A stretch of DNA of 7,120 bases from Promethearchaeota archaeon (lineage in GTDB: Archaea > Asgardarchaeota > Lokiarchaeia > Sigyniarchaeales > SOKP01): contig JAUWZR010000135.1 of assembly GCA_030615235.1 (NCBI GenBank), forward strand, positions 1 through 7,120, given 5' to 3'. The notes beneath the pieces were generated by a model. It was not told the origin of the DNA. It saw only the letters and a list, made by a program, of their open reading frames with translations, and did no database searches. Position numbers and translations under genes: made by a program. Shown here piece by piece: positions 1 to 6,394 of the stretch (the first letter of the stretch is position 1; each line of letters begins with the position of its first letter).

Positions 1-1
1 T

Positions 2-301
2 CTCTATCAGCAACCATTCACCGATGACGATATTATCGTGTGTAGATGCGAAAGAGTTTCGGTAGGAGAGATACGAAAATGGATTCGTTATGGAGTGCAT
101 GATTTTAACGAATTGAAAGCATTAACTAAGGCTGGGATGGGGGCATGTGGTGGAAAAACTTGTACCTCGCTAATTAATAGAATTTTCCGAGAAGAAGGGA
201 TAAAGCAAGAAAAGATTATTCCAGGAACAAAACGACCGTTATTTGTAGAAGTTCCTATGGGCGTTTTCGCAGGAATAAAAACAAAGAAAGGAGGGAAATA
301 G
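2..301 (+). CDS. BFD-type [2Fe-2S] protein or C-terminal domain, 5'-partial
   Basis: The reading frame is open to the left edge and has no usable start before GTG 38. That GTG directly precedes the first cluster cysteine, so the gene very probably begins upstream. In the 100 visible residues, cysteines 14, 16, 49 and 54 form C-x-C-x32-C-x4-C, the bacterioferritin-associated-ferredoxin-like (BFD) [2Fe-2S] pattern, with the usual acidic lead-in (DDDIIVCRCE) and GMGACGG around the third cysteine. The tail RPLFVEVPMGVFAG resembles the end of the BFD region in alpha-type subunits of opine/octopine oxidase, hydrogen cyanide synthase and sarcosine oxidase. Expected role: relay electrons between flavins in a cytoplasmic or membrane-associated amino-acid dehydrogenase with the next gene, which starts two bases after this stop. 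It may be a small separate subunit, as in archaeal dye-linked proline dehydrogenases, or the C-terminus of a larger NAD(P)/FAD-binding alpha subunit; the window cannot decide. Confidence 0.85.
   Translation, partial: LYQQPFTDDDIIVCRCERVSVGEIRKWIRYGVHDFNELKALTKAGMGACGGKTCTSLINRIFREEGIKQEKIIPGTKRPLFVEVPMGVFAGIKTKKGGK
287..295 (+). promoter_or_regulatory. Strong Shine-Dalgarno for the FAD oxidoreductase
   Basis: AAAGGAGGG lies inside the last codons of the upstream BFD gene and ends 8 nt before TTG 304. It supports the TTG start and shows coupled translation of the two genes in one operon. Confidence 0.75.
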
Positions 302-303
302 TC

Positions 304-1470
304 TTGACGGAATACGATGTTATCATCATAGGAGCTGGAAGTGTAGGCGTCCCAACTGCTTTAGCTACGGCAAAAACTGGACTTAAAACGCTTGTTCTTG
401 ATATTTTGCCTTCTGTCGCTCAGGGCGATAATAAGCACGCTATTGGAGGGATTAGGGCAACTCATTCACTTAAAAGCAAGATTTGGTTATGCCAAAGATC
501 AATAGAAATTTTTGCTTCTTGGAAAGAATTGTATGGAGACGATATTTGGTGGGAACAAGGTGGTTATTGTTTTCTAGCGTTTACTAGCGAACACGAAAGA
601 ATGTTAAAAAATACAGTTCGACAACAAAAAGAATATGGCTTAAATATCGATTATGTAAACGCTGATAAAATCAAAGAATTAGTTCCTGGAATAAATAATG
701 ATAATTTATTGGGCGGCACATATAGCCCTGAAGATGGAAATTCATCTCCTTTATTAGCTCTTCATGCCTTTTATCGTAAATCAAGGGAATTTGGAGCAGA
801 GTATAACTTTAGCGAAGAAGTAATTGACATCACTACAAAAAATAAAAAAATTACTAGCGTAAAAACCAATAAAGCGGAATACAAAGCTCAAACAATAATT
901 AACGCAACAGGAGCTCACGCTAAAGATATTGGTAATATGATAAATATTGATTTACCTGTTGTTCCAGAAAGCCATGAAGCAGGAATTACAGAGCCCGTTA
1001 AAAAATTCTTCTCTACGATGGTTATTGACATTAAACCTGCTACAGATGAGAAATTTGGTAACTCAAAAAATTATTATTTCTATCAAAATAAAGAAGGAAA
1101 AATTATTTTTTGTCTTACACCAGAACCCAACATTCATGGTATAGATCGTCGCGAAACTAGCTCTTTCTTACCACAACTCACAAAACGAATGGTCAATTTA
1201 CTGCCACGGTTAAAAAACATCAAAATTAGGAGGACTTGGAGAGGTTTGTATCCTATGACTCCAGACGGAAATCCCATAATTGGAAAAATCAACGATATTG
1301 AAGGATACATTAATGCTGTCGGCATGTGTGGACAGGGATTTATGCTTGGACCGGGACTCGGTGAGCTCCTTAGTCGCGTAATCACCGAAAAATTAAGCTC
1401 AAAAGATCAAGAGATGTTAAGAGAACTTGCTTACGGTCGCGATAATCATAAAATAGAAGATTTGAAGTAA
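304..1470 (+). CDS. FAD-dependent amino/imino-acid dehydrogenase, DAO family
   Basis: This 388-residue flavoprotein of the D-amino-acid oxidase (DAO) fold is of normal length for beta subunits of sarcosine oxidase, opine oxidase (OoxB-like), HcnC or archaeal dye-linked L-proline dehydrogenase. The N-terminal Rossmann beta-alpha-beta has GAGSVG at residues 10-15 and an acidic residue D33 ending the second strand for the FAD ribose. A second FAD-contact motif, NATGAHA, is at 200-206. The C-terminal FAD-binding signature is near 312-355: WRGLYPMTPDGNPIIG, then GQGFMLGPGLGELL. No signal peptide or membrane helix is seen. The start is TTG with a strong SD. Overlap-like spacing with the BFD gene implies one enzyme complex, in which substrate electrons go from FAD to the [2Fe-2S] centre and an outside acceptor. 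The substrate cannot be read from sequence; the nearby ornithine genes make proline, or an ornithine- or arginine-derived compound, reasonable. An alpha subunit would be expected just upstream. Confidence 0.85.
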   Translation: MTEYDVIIIGAGSVGVPTALATAKTGLKTLVLDILPSVAQGDNKHAIGGIRATHSLKSKIWLCQRSIEIFASWKELYGDDIWWEQGGYCFLAFTSEHERMLKNTVRQQKEYGLNIDYVNADKIKELVPGINNDNLLGGTYSPEDGNSSPLLALHAFYRKSREFGAEYNFSEEVIDITTKNKKITSVKTNKAEYKAQTIINATGAHAKDIGNMINIDLPVVPESHEAGITEPVKKFFSTMVIDIKPATDEKFGNSKNYYFYQNKEGKIIFCLTPEPNIHGIDRRETSSFLPQLTKRMVNLLPRLKNIKIRRTWRGLYPMTPDGNPIIGKINDIEGYINAVGMCGQGFMLGPGLGELLSRVITEKLSSKDQEMLRELAYGRDNHKIEDLK

Positions 1471-1520
1471 AAAATATAAAGTATTATCTGATATATTCAT
1501 TAATAGACCAAGATTAGCTA

Positions 1521-1539
1521 TTAATTCTTGAGAAATTAA
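1521..1539. repeat. Inverted repeat upstream of argF
   Basis: TTAATT (1521-1526) and AATTAA (1534-1539) form inverted arms around a 7-bp spacer, 29 bp before the argF start. Its position in a 97-bp intergenic region (1471-1567) fits an operator, but arms made only of A and T arise easily by chance here. A weak TATA-like stretch (ATATATT, 1491-1497) lies just upstream, and an A10 tract (1542-1551) just downstream. Confidence 0.25.
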
Positions 1540-1567
1540 GTAAAAAAAAAAGAAAATTGATGGTAAA

Positions 1568-2500
1568 ATGGTTCGACATTTATTAAAAATTTCTGATTTT
1601 TCTAAAGCGGAAATTGAGAAGATTATAAATAAAGCTATAGAAATTAAAGAAAATCCTGAAAATTTTACTTCTGCTTTAAAAGGAGAAACGCTCTTAATGA
1701 TTTTTGAAAAACCATCTTTGAGAACAAGGATATCTTTTGAAGTAGGGATGCAGCAATTAGGAGGTCATGCTATTTTTTATTCAATTAAGGATTCTCCTCT
1801 TGGGAGGAAAGAAAATATACACGATACTGCAAAGGCAGCTTCGAGGTATGTTAGTTTAATAGCAGCAAGACTGTTTAAAAGACACGATATGTTGGATTTA
1901 GCTCAACACGCGGAAGTGCCGGTTATCAACATGCTGGACGATTTCGCACATCCTTGCCAAATGATGGGAGATTTCTTAACTATAAAAGAGAAAAAAGGAA
2001 GATTAGATAATCTTAAAATTGCATATTTCGGAGATGCGTATAATAACGTAACTTACGATTTAATGCGGATTGCGGCGATTTTCGGTTTAGAATTAGATGT
2101 TGCCTGTCCTGTTGGATCAGAATACACGCCTGAACAAGCAGTTCTTGAAGAAGTCTCTCAAATATCAAAAGAAACTGGAGCATATGTAAATATTATCCAT
2201 GATGCCTATAATGCTGCGAGAGATTCTGACGTAATCTATACCGACTCTTGGATGTCTTACGGCATTCCCGTTGATAAAGAAGAAGAACGACGGAAAATTT
2301 TCACACCATTCCAAGTCAACTCACAGATAATGGAAACTGCTAAACCAGACGCAATGTTTATGAACTGCTTACCAGCCAAACGAGGTTACGAACAAACTGC
2401 TGAAGTCATAGATGGCCCTCAATCCTTTGTGTTCGATCAGGCAGAAAACAGATTGCATAGCCAAAAAGCAATTATGCTCTTTTTACGAGATAAATTTTAA
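1568..2500 (+). CDS. argF: Ornithine carbamoyltransferase
   Basis: A 310-residue protein, the usual length for the family. It joins carbamoyl phosphate and ornithine to give citrulline, or runs the reverse phosphorolysis in catabolism. Carbamoyl-phosphate-site motifs are present: FEKPSLRTR at 46-54, R101 in the expected AAR position, and HPCQ at 128-131. The ornithine domain shows NNV at 159-161 and the DxxxSxG loop at 226-232. NCLP at 266-269 carries the conserved Cys267, and ENRLH is at 293-297. Two family motifs are altered: the SMG loop reads SYG, and HCLP reads NCLP. Both touch the amino-acid side of the active site, so ornithine is the best guess but not certain; putrescine or another amine acceptor cannot be excluded. 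The ATG has no SD in front of it, only a purine-rich A tract; ATG 1560 is in another frame. Its neighbour carbamate kinase favours a catabolic, ATP-yielding role. Confidence 0.88.
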   Translation: MVRHLLKISDFSKAEIEKIINKAIEIKENPENFTSALKGETLLMIFEKPSLRTRISFEVGMQQLGGHAIFYSIKDSPLGRKENIHDTAKAASRYVSLIAARLFKRHDMLDLAQHAEVPVINMLDDFAHPCQMMGDFLTIKEKKGRLDNLKIAYFGDAYNNVTYDLMRIAAIFGLELDVACPVGSEYTPEQAVLEEVSQISKETGAYVNIIHDAYNAARDSDVIYTDSWMSYGIPVDKEEERRKIFTPFQVNSQIMETAKPDAMFMNCLPAKRGYEQTAEVIDGPQSFVFDQAENRLHSQKAIMLFLRDKF

Positions 2501-2503
2501 AAA

Positions 2504-2518
2504 TTTTCCTTTTCATTT
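2504..2518 (+). terminator. Possible T-rich terminator after argF
   Basis: TTTTCCTTTTCATTT begins 4 nt after the argF stop. Archaeal transcription often ends at T-rich runs without a hairpin. The presence of separate promoter-like boxes before arcC agrees, but the stretch is only weakly distinct from this AT-rich background. Confidence 0.3.
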
Positions 2519-2553
2519 GATGATTAATATTGTACCACGTTGAAGAGAAAAGC

Positions 2554-2561
2554 TTTAAATA
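2554..2561 (+). promoter_or_regulatory. Archaeal TATA box (distal) for arcC
   Basis: TTTAAATA matches the archaeal box A and is preceded by a purine-rich BRE-like GAAAAGC. It predicts a start of transcription near 2584 and a leader of about 40 nt before the carbamate kinase ATG. Confidence 0.45.
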
Positions 2562-2591
2562 AAAAGTAAAATATTATTATTTTTCATTTGC

Positions 2592-2599
2592 TTTTATAT
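2592..2599 (+). promoter_or_regulatory. Alternative TATA box (proximal) for arcC
   Basis: TTTTATAT is centred about 28 nt before ATG 2624, the spacing expected for an almost leaderless archaeal mRNA. It competes with the box at 2554-2561; the sequence alone does not choose between them. A weak SD-like AAAGG (2610-2614) would fit the longer transcript. Confidence 0.35.
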
Positions 2600-2623
2600 C
2601 GTTTGTCGTAAAGGTTCTCTTTA

Positions 2624-3547
2624 ATGAAAACGCTAATTGTTGCGCTTGGAGGAAATGCTCTCATAAAACCGGGAGAAAGAGGAACACCAGAGCATATGAT
2701 TAATAACTTGCAAGCACCTATAAAGCAAATTGCTGAATTATCAGAAAAATACAATATTATTATTACGCATGGTAATGGCCCTCAAGTAGGTGCACTACTA
2801 CTCCAACAAGAAGCGTCTGATGAGATTACAAGAATGCCTTTGCAGATATTAGTCGCTGAAACTCAAGGACAAATAGGTTTTTTAATTGAATCTACCCTTG
2901 ATGAAGAGTTAATGCGACTTGGTATTGATCTGGAAAAATATTTCTTAACAGTTTTAACTTATGTTGAGGTTGACCCTAATGATAAAGCTTTTACTCACCC
3001 TACAAAACCAATTGGGCCGGCATACAAGAGAAAGCGCCCTGGATACGTGAAAACTTCAAAAGGATGGAGACGCGTAGTTCCCTCACCAAAACCGATAAGG
3101 ATAGTTCAATCTCGAGAAATTAAAAAGTTAATGCAAGAAAATTTTATAATTATATCTTGTGGAGGAGGCGGAGTTCCCGTTATTAAAGAAGGGTCTCGCT
3201 TTCAAGGCGTTGAAGCTGTTATAGACAAAGATTTGGCCAGTGCAAAATTAGGGGAACAAATTAATGCAGAAATCCTAATAATTGCTACTGATGTCGAAAA
3301 AGTTGCCTTGAATTACGGCAGAGTCGATTATAAATACCTCGATAAAGTTTCAACTGCAGATGCTAAAAATTATCTAAAGCAAGGACAGTTTCCTCCAGGA
3401 AGCATGGGTCCTAAAGTTCAAGCAGTTATTAACTTCTTAGAATCAGGCGGCGAACGAGCTATTATCACATCAATAGAAAAAATTACAGAAGCTCTCGAAG
3501 GTAAAGCAGGTACTCATTTCTTCATAGAAGATAATGAAAATATGTAA
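2624..3547 (+). CDS. arcC: Carbamate kinase
   Basis: This cytoplasmic enzyme of 307 residues, typical length, transfers phosphate between carbamoyl phosphate and ADP (ATP + carbamate in the catabolic direction). It belongs to the amino-acid-kinase fold. Family signatures occur in order: ALGGNA (7-12), THGNGPQVG (48-56), GWRRVVPSP (147-155), CGGGGVPV (179-186), VIDKDLASA (199-207), ATDV (221-224), the nucleotide-loop stretch FPPGSMGPKVQA (256-267) and EGKAGTHF (292-299). The middle part (about 113-155) corresponds to the protruding subdomain that separates carbamate kinases from other amino-acid kinases. All hallmark residues appear intact. Lying 123 bp after OTC with its own promoter-like boxes, it completes the citrulline-to-ATP part of the arginine deiminase route. 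Some archaeal carbamate kinases have been proposed to supply carbamoyl phosphate instead, so direction is inferred. It ends 23 bp from the convergent aminotransferase. Confidence 0.95.
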   Translation: MKTLIVALGGNALIKPGERGTPEHMINNLQAPIKQIAELSEKYNIIITHGNGPQVGALLLQQEASDEITRMPLQILVAETQGQIGFLIESTLDEELMRLGIDLEKYFLTVLTYVEVDPNDKAFTHPTKPIGPAYKRKRPGYVKTSKGWRRVVPSPKPIRIVQSREIKKLMQENFIIISCGGGGVPVIKEGSRFQGVEAVIDKDLASAKLGEQINAEILIIATDVEKVALNYGRVDYKYLDKVSTADAKNYLKQGQFPPGSMGPKVQAVINFLESGGERAIITSIEKITEALEGKAGTHFFIEDNENM

Positions 3548-3570
3548 AATATAACTAAATGTTAGAAATT

Positions 3571-4830
3571 TTAAACTACAAGTACATCTTCGATAATTTT
3601 AAGAGCCCAGTCGATTTGATCTTTAGTTATAATTAGCGGAGGGGCAAAACGAATAGTAGTAGAATGAGTATGTTTTGCTAACACGCCATTATCTTTAAAT
3701 AATTCTACTATATGTCTTGCATCTGATTCAAACTCTATCGCCATCAACAATCCTTTACCTCTAACTTCTTTTATAGGTAATATAGTTTTCTTTTCTGCTA
3801 TTTTACTAAGACCATCCAAGAAATAGGTTCCAAACTCTTTGGACCGTTGCGCTAAATGATCGTCAATATGAACTTCTAAAGATTTCAGAGCGACAGCCGA
3901 AGCTAAAGGATTTCCACCAAATGTGCTTCCGTGAGTTCCAGGTTTAATTACATCAGGACCCATAATGTTTCTTGTAGAAACTACAGCAGAAACCGGGTAA
4001 ACACCTCCTCCTAACGCTTTCCCAAGTAATATCGCGTCAGGCTTCACATTCTCGTGATCACAAGCAAATAATTCTCCTGTTCTTCCGAAACCTGTCTGAA
4101 TCTCGTCAGCTATCATTAAAACATTGTATTTTGAGCAAATTTCTCTTACCTTTTTAATGAATCCTTCGGGGGGGACATTAACTCCAGCTTCTCCTTGAAT
4201 TGGCTCAAATAGGAACGCCGCTACTTTTTCAGCACCAATTTCTAATATTGTATTTTCTAATTCTTCAGCATCACCGTAAGGAATGGTAACAAATCCCGGA
4301 GTGTAAGGTCCAAAATTTCCATAATATCTTACTGCTTCAATATCAGTACTAAAACCTACTATTGTAATTGATCTTCCATGAAAATTATCCCGACAGACAA
4401 TAATTTTAGCTTCGTTTTTAGGAATCTTCTTCTTAATATACCCCCATGCTCTTGCGACTTTTAAACCTGAAGAAACGGCTTCTGTCCCAGTGTTCATAGG
4501 AAGTGCCATAATTCCCGTATTTTTTGGATCGTTGATATGCGGTCCAACAACCTCACAGAGTTTCTTTAAAAAAGGACCCATCATATCGTTATAAAACGCT
4601 CGAGATGTTAGGGTAACTTTATCCGCTTGTTCCTTTAAAGCTTTTATAATTTCTGGATGACAATGTCCAGTATTTTGAGAAGAATAGGCAGATAAACAAT
4701 CTAAGTATTTATTTCCTTCTGGATCGTAAACCCATACCCCTTCTGCTCTAGAAATAACTACCTCTATTGGATGATAGTTATGGGCGCAGTACTTATCATC
4801 CATTTCCATATAATCTTTTGAATTTGGCAT
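3571..4830 (-). CDS. rocD: Ornithine aminotransferase (PLP-dependent, class III)
   Basis: A 419-residue class-III aminotransferase, close to bacterial and eukaryotic ornithine delta-aminotransferases. It moves the delta-amino group of ornithine to 2-oxoglutarate, giving glutamate and glutamate-5-semialdehyde (in equilibrium with P5C). OAT-type blocks are visible: NYHPIEVVISRAEGVWVYD (18-36), LSAYSSQNTGHCHP (46-59), LTSRAFYND (74-82), MNTGTEAV (112-119) and NFHGRS (149-154). Further on are FEPIQGEAG (208-216), ADEIQTGFGRTG (241-252) with PLP-ring Asp242, GKALGGGVYPVSAV (270-283) with Schiff-base Lys271, and GSTFGGNPLA (301-310). The AFY tyrosine and GEAG glutamate, linked to omega-amino selectivity in known OATs, are kept, which argues against acetylornithine or GABA aminotransferase. 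The ATG is the natural start; no clear SD is present. It converges on arcC and diverges from the transporter-like gene. Product P5C links this enzyme to proline metabolism and possibly to the flavoprotein at the left edge. Confidence 0.92.
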   Translation of the reverse strand: MPNSKDYMEMDDKYCAHNYHPIEVVISRAEGVWVYDPEGNKYLDCLSAYSSQNTGHCHPEIIKALKEQADKVTLTSRAFYNDMMGPFLKKLCEVVGPHINDPKNTGIMALPMNTGTEAVSSGLKVARAWGYIKKKIPKNEAKIIVCRDNFHGRSITIVGFSTDIEAVRYYGNFGPYTPGFVTIPYGDAEELENTILEIGAEKVAAFLFEPIQGEAGVNVPPEGFIKKVREICSKYNVLMIADEIQTGFGRTGELFACDHENVKPDAILLGKALGGGVYPVSAVVSTRNIMGPDVIKPGTHGSTFGGNPLASAVALKSLEVHIDDHLAQRSKEFGTYFLDGLSKIAEKKTILPIKEVRGKGLLMAIEFESDARHIVELFKDNGVLAKHTHSTTIRFAPPLIITKDQIDWALKIIEDVLVV

Positions 4831-4839
4831 GAAATTTCA
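4830..4839. repeat. Perfect palindrome over the aminotransferase start
   Basis: TGAAATTTCA is a perfect 10-bp palindrome whose edge overlaps the ATG of the - strand aminotransferase. It resembles the TGAAA/TTTCA half-sites of archaeal Lrp-family (feast/famine) operators but lacks the 3-bp spacer reported for Pyrococcus. The same 10-mer also occurs at 5134-5143 inside coding sequence, so chance is a real alternative. Confidence 0.3.
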
Positions 4840-4871
4840 CTATTGATTTTATTTATTAGTATGACAGTTAA

Positions 4872-4880
4872 TTTATATTA
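4872..4880 (-). promoter_or_regulatory. TATA-like box for the ornithine aminotransferase
   Basis: On the - strand this reads TAATATAAA after an A-rich stretch. It predicts a start near 4850 and a leader of about 20 nt. A second A/T-rich candidate (about 4848-4857) is closer to the gene. The 4831-5044 intergenic region holds no further gene that I can see. Confidence 0.3.
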
Positions 4881-4997
4881 TTTTTTGAATAAATATTTTT
4901 TATGTTACTGATAGATATAATTGGGAAATGTGTGGGTATAAGTAATACAACAAATTAGAAGAAAGATTAACGTATCTTACATAGAATTAAGAGAGAG

Positions 4998-5011
4998 CGA
5001 AACTTTAATTT
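4998..5011 (+). promoter_or_regulatory. BRE/TATA-like promoter of the EamA-RAM gene
   Basis: CGAAACTTTAATTT combines a purine-rich BRE-like part with a TATA-like TTTAATTT (5004-5011). Transcription would start near 5034, about 10 nt before ATG 5045, giving a nearly leaderless mRNA. This agrees with the absence of an SD there. Confidence 0.4.
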
Positions 5012-5025
5012 CTTAATTAATTAAG
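5012..5025. repeat. 14-bp perfect palindrome downstream of the TATA box
   Basis: CTTAATTAATTAAG is self-complementary over all 14 bases and lies between the TATA-like box and the expected transcription start, where a bound protein could block initiation. It contains the same TTAATT/AATTAA half-sites as the inverted repeat before argF (1521-1539), there with a 7-bp spacer. Confidence 0.35.
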
Positions 5026-5044
5026 TAGTATTTTTGAATATTGA

Positions 5045-6370
5045 ATGAAGCTTCCCAGTAAATATTTATCTAATCTGGTTATCGCAAACCTTCTATGGAG
5101 TTTTATACCTATAGTTATATTGGGGCTATTTTCTGAAATTTCAATTCTGACTATAATTTTTCTTCGTTTTTTCATTTCTGGGATAGTTTTATTTGTTCTA
5201 GCAATTTTGCTGGTGTTTATAAACAATTACCTGAACAAGGAGAATAAAATTAGCCTAAAGGAGTTAATTTTAAATTTAAGGCATAAGAACAAAAGGTTTT
5301 ACAGAATTCGGCAGTATAATTATTACTTTCTTATTGGATTCTTTGGAATTATTCTCCATATTTTATTTTTCTTTCTCGCTCTTAAGAAAACTTCGATCCC
5401 CTTCGTTATGATTGGGATGTTAATGACAATAATTTTTATTAGCTTCTATGAAAAAGGAGTTAATTACGAGAAATTCGATATCTTTCGAATTTTATTTATA
5501 ATAATGCTTTTATTTACTATTCTCATCATCACATTCGTTTCACTCCAAGGCGCAGAGATAAAAAATGATCCGATTGAATTACTTGGATTCATTTATCTAG
5601 TGTTATATTCAATAACTGGCTCCTTTCTCTATATTAGTATAGATAGAGATTCTTTTTCAAAGAAAGAATTGATAAATATTAACATCAATAAATATTATAA
5701 AATTCCTCGTGCTCTTATTAAGATGGCCATCTCATTTATTTCGGGTGTAATATTGCTCATACCTGCATCAATTTTAATAGCATTATTGCCTTTTGAGACA
5801 GGCATTACTCAAGAAGTTATTGCGTTCTTTAATGAACTACAATTTATCTTCGTGATATTAGGACGTTGGGAAATACTCTATTTGATTATTTTTGCAACCA
5901 TTCTTCCCTACTTATTGATCTTCTTAGCAAGAGTAAATTGGAAGACTACGAATTTAACATATAGTCAATGGAGTAGTATATTGGGTTTAATTGATCCTAT
6001 GAATACTTTAATATTTTCGGTATTAATTGTAAATGAATTTTTCCCTTATGGATATTTGATTATAGTTATTGTGTTTTTAGTTATAACTATTGTCCTCCGC
6101 TATGCACATGAAGTGAAGAACATTGTCCATGCAAAGATTTTGTTAAAAATTGAGAAAGGCAGCTTAAAACTTATGCCAATTAAAATATTAAAATTTTATG
6201 GAGTAAGGGAAATTGATTCTCTAATTGGTGAGTATGATCTTATGCTCCATGTTAAGGTTAATTCGTTTAAAGATTTCCATTATTTAATTAATAGGAAATT
6301 AAAGCTAATTGATGAAATTTTAGCAATAAAGGTGCAATTTGTTGAGAAGATTGAAAAATATGGTATTTAA
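5045..6370 (+). CDS. EamA/DMT-like membrane protein with C-terminal RAM (Lrp/AsnC ligand-binding) domain
   Basis: A 441-residue protein with two parts. Residues 1 to about 352 hold about ten hydrophobic segments (near 7-30, 33-60, 93-114, 117-134, 146-168, 177-198, 223-249, 272-296, 308-330, 334-352), as in the 10-TM drug/metabolite transporter superfamily. The late helix WSSILGLIDPMNTLIFSVL followed by VNEFF resembles the second EamA repeat (normally ...LLGE). Basic loops (about 62-92 and 200-222) make it longer than usual. Residues 362-438 form a soluble domain matching RAM/AsnC ligand-binding domains: a first strand (AKILLKI), a helix, GEYDLMLHVKV (395-405) and LIDEILAIKVQFVEK (421-435). 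This fits the following free-standing RAM protein along its length. The likely role is export or import of amino acids or related metabolites, with the RAM domain sensing a ligand or assembling oligomers. Direction and substrate are unknown. There is no SD; it is probably the first gene of a two-gene operon. Confidence 0.75.
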   Translation: MKLPSKYLSNLVIANLLWSFIPIVILGLFSEISILTIIFLRFFISGIVLFVLAILLVFINNYLNKENKISLKELILNLRHKNKRFYRIRQYNYYFLIGFFGIILHILFFFLALKKTSIPFVMIGMLMTIIFISFYEKGVNYEKFDIFRILFIIMLLFTILIITFVSLQGAEIKNDPIELLGFIYLVLYSITGSFLYISIDRDSFSKKELINININKYYKIPRALIKMAISFISGVILLIPASILIALLPFETGITQEVIAFFNELQFIFVILGRWEILYLIIFATILPYLLIFLARVNWKTTNLTYSQWSSILGLIDPMNTLIFSVLIVNEFFPYGYLIIVIVFLVITIVLRYAHEVKNIVHAKILLKIEKGSLKLMPIKILKFYGVREIDSLIGEYDLMLHVKVNSFKDFHYLINRKLKLIDEILAIKVQFVEKIEKYGI

Positions 6371-6377
6371 TGAAAAA

Positions 6378-6384
6378 GAGGTGA
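6378..6384 (+). promoter_or_regulatory. Shine-Dalgarno deciding the RAM gene start
   Basis: GAGGTGA starts 7 nt after the transporter-like gene's stop and lies 10 nt before TTG 6395. It supports TTG rather than the in-frame ATG 6410, which would cut off the first RAM beta strand. Confidence 0.65.
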
Positions 6385-6394
6385 GAGTATATTA

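Noticed and set aside
38..301. GTG 38 as the true start of the [2Fe-2S] gene
   Set aside because: The frame continues in family-like sequence (acidic lead-in) to the window edge, no SD precedes it, and starting there would place the first cluster cysteine at residue 2.
947..1385. Open frames of 65 codons (+, 947-1144) and 83 codons (-, 1134-1385) inside the FAD oxidoreductase gene
   Set aside because: Both lie inside a clear DAO-family gene, show no recognisable motif and lack ribosome binding sites, so they are shadows of the real gene.
1560..1562. ATG just before argF as its start
   Set aside because: It is out of frame with the carbamoyltransferase; ATG 1568 begins the typical RHLL N-terminus.
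1568..2500. Aspartate carbamoyltransferase as the identity of this gene
   Set aside because: The HPCQ motif, the DxxxSxG loop and CLP around Cys267 are of the ornithine carbamoyltransferase type.
4861..4915. T-rich runs in the divergent intergenic region as a terminator
   Set aside because: No gene on the + strand ends nearby; on the - strand the same bases are A-rich promoter-like sequence before the aminotransferase.
5017..5226. 69-codon - strand open frame over the start of the transporter-like gene
   Set aside because: It is opposite the first membrane segments of the EamA-like protein and has no family features; AT-rich hydrophobic coding often leaves an open antisense frame.
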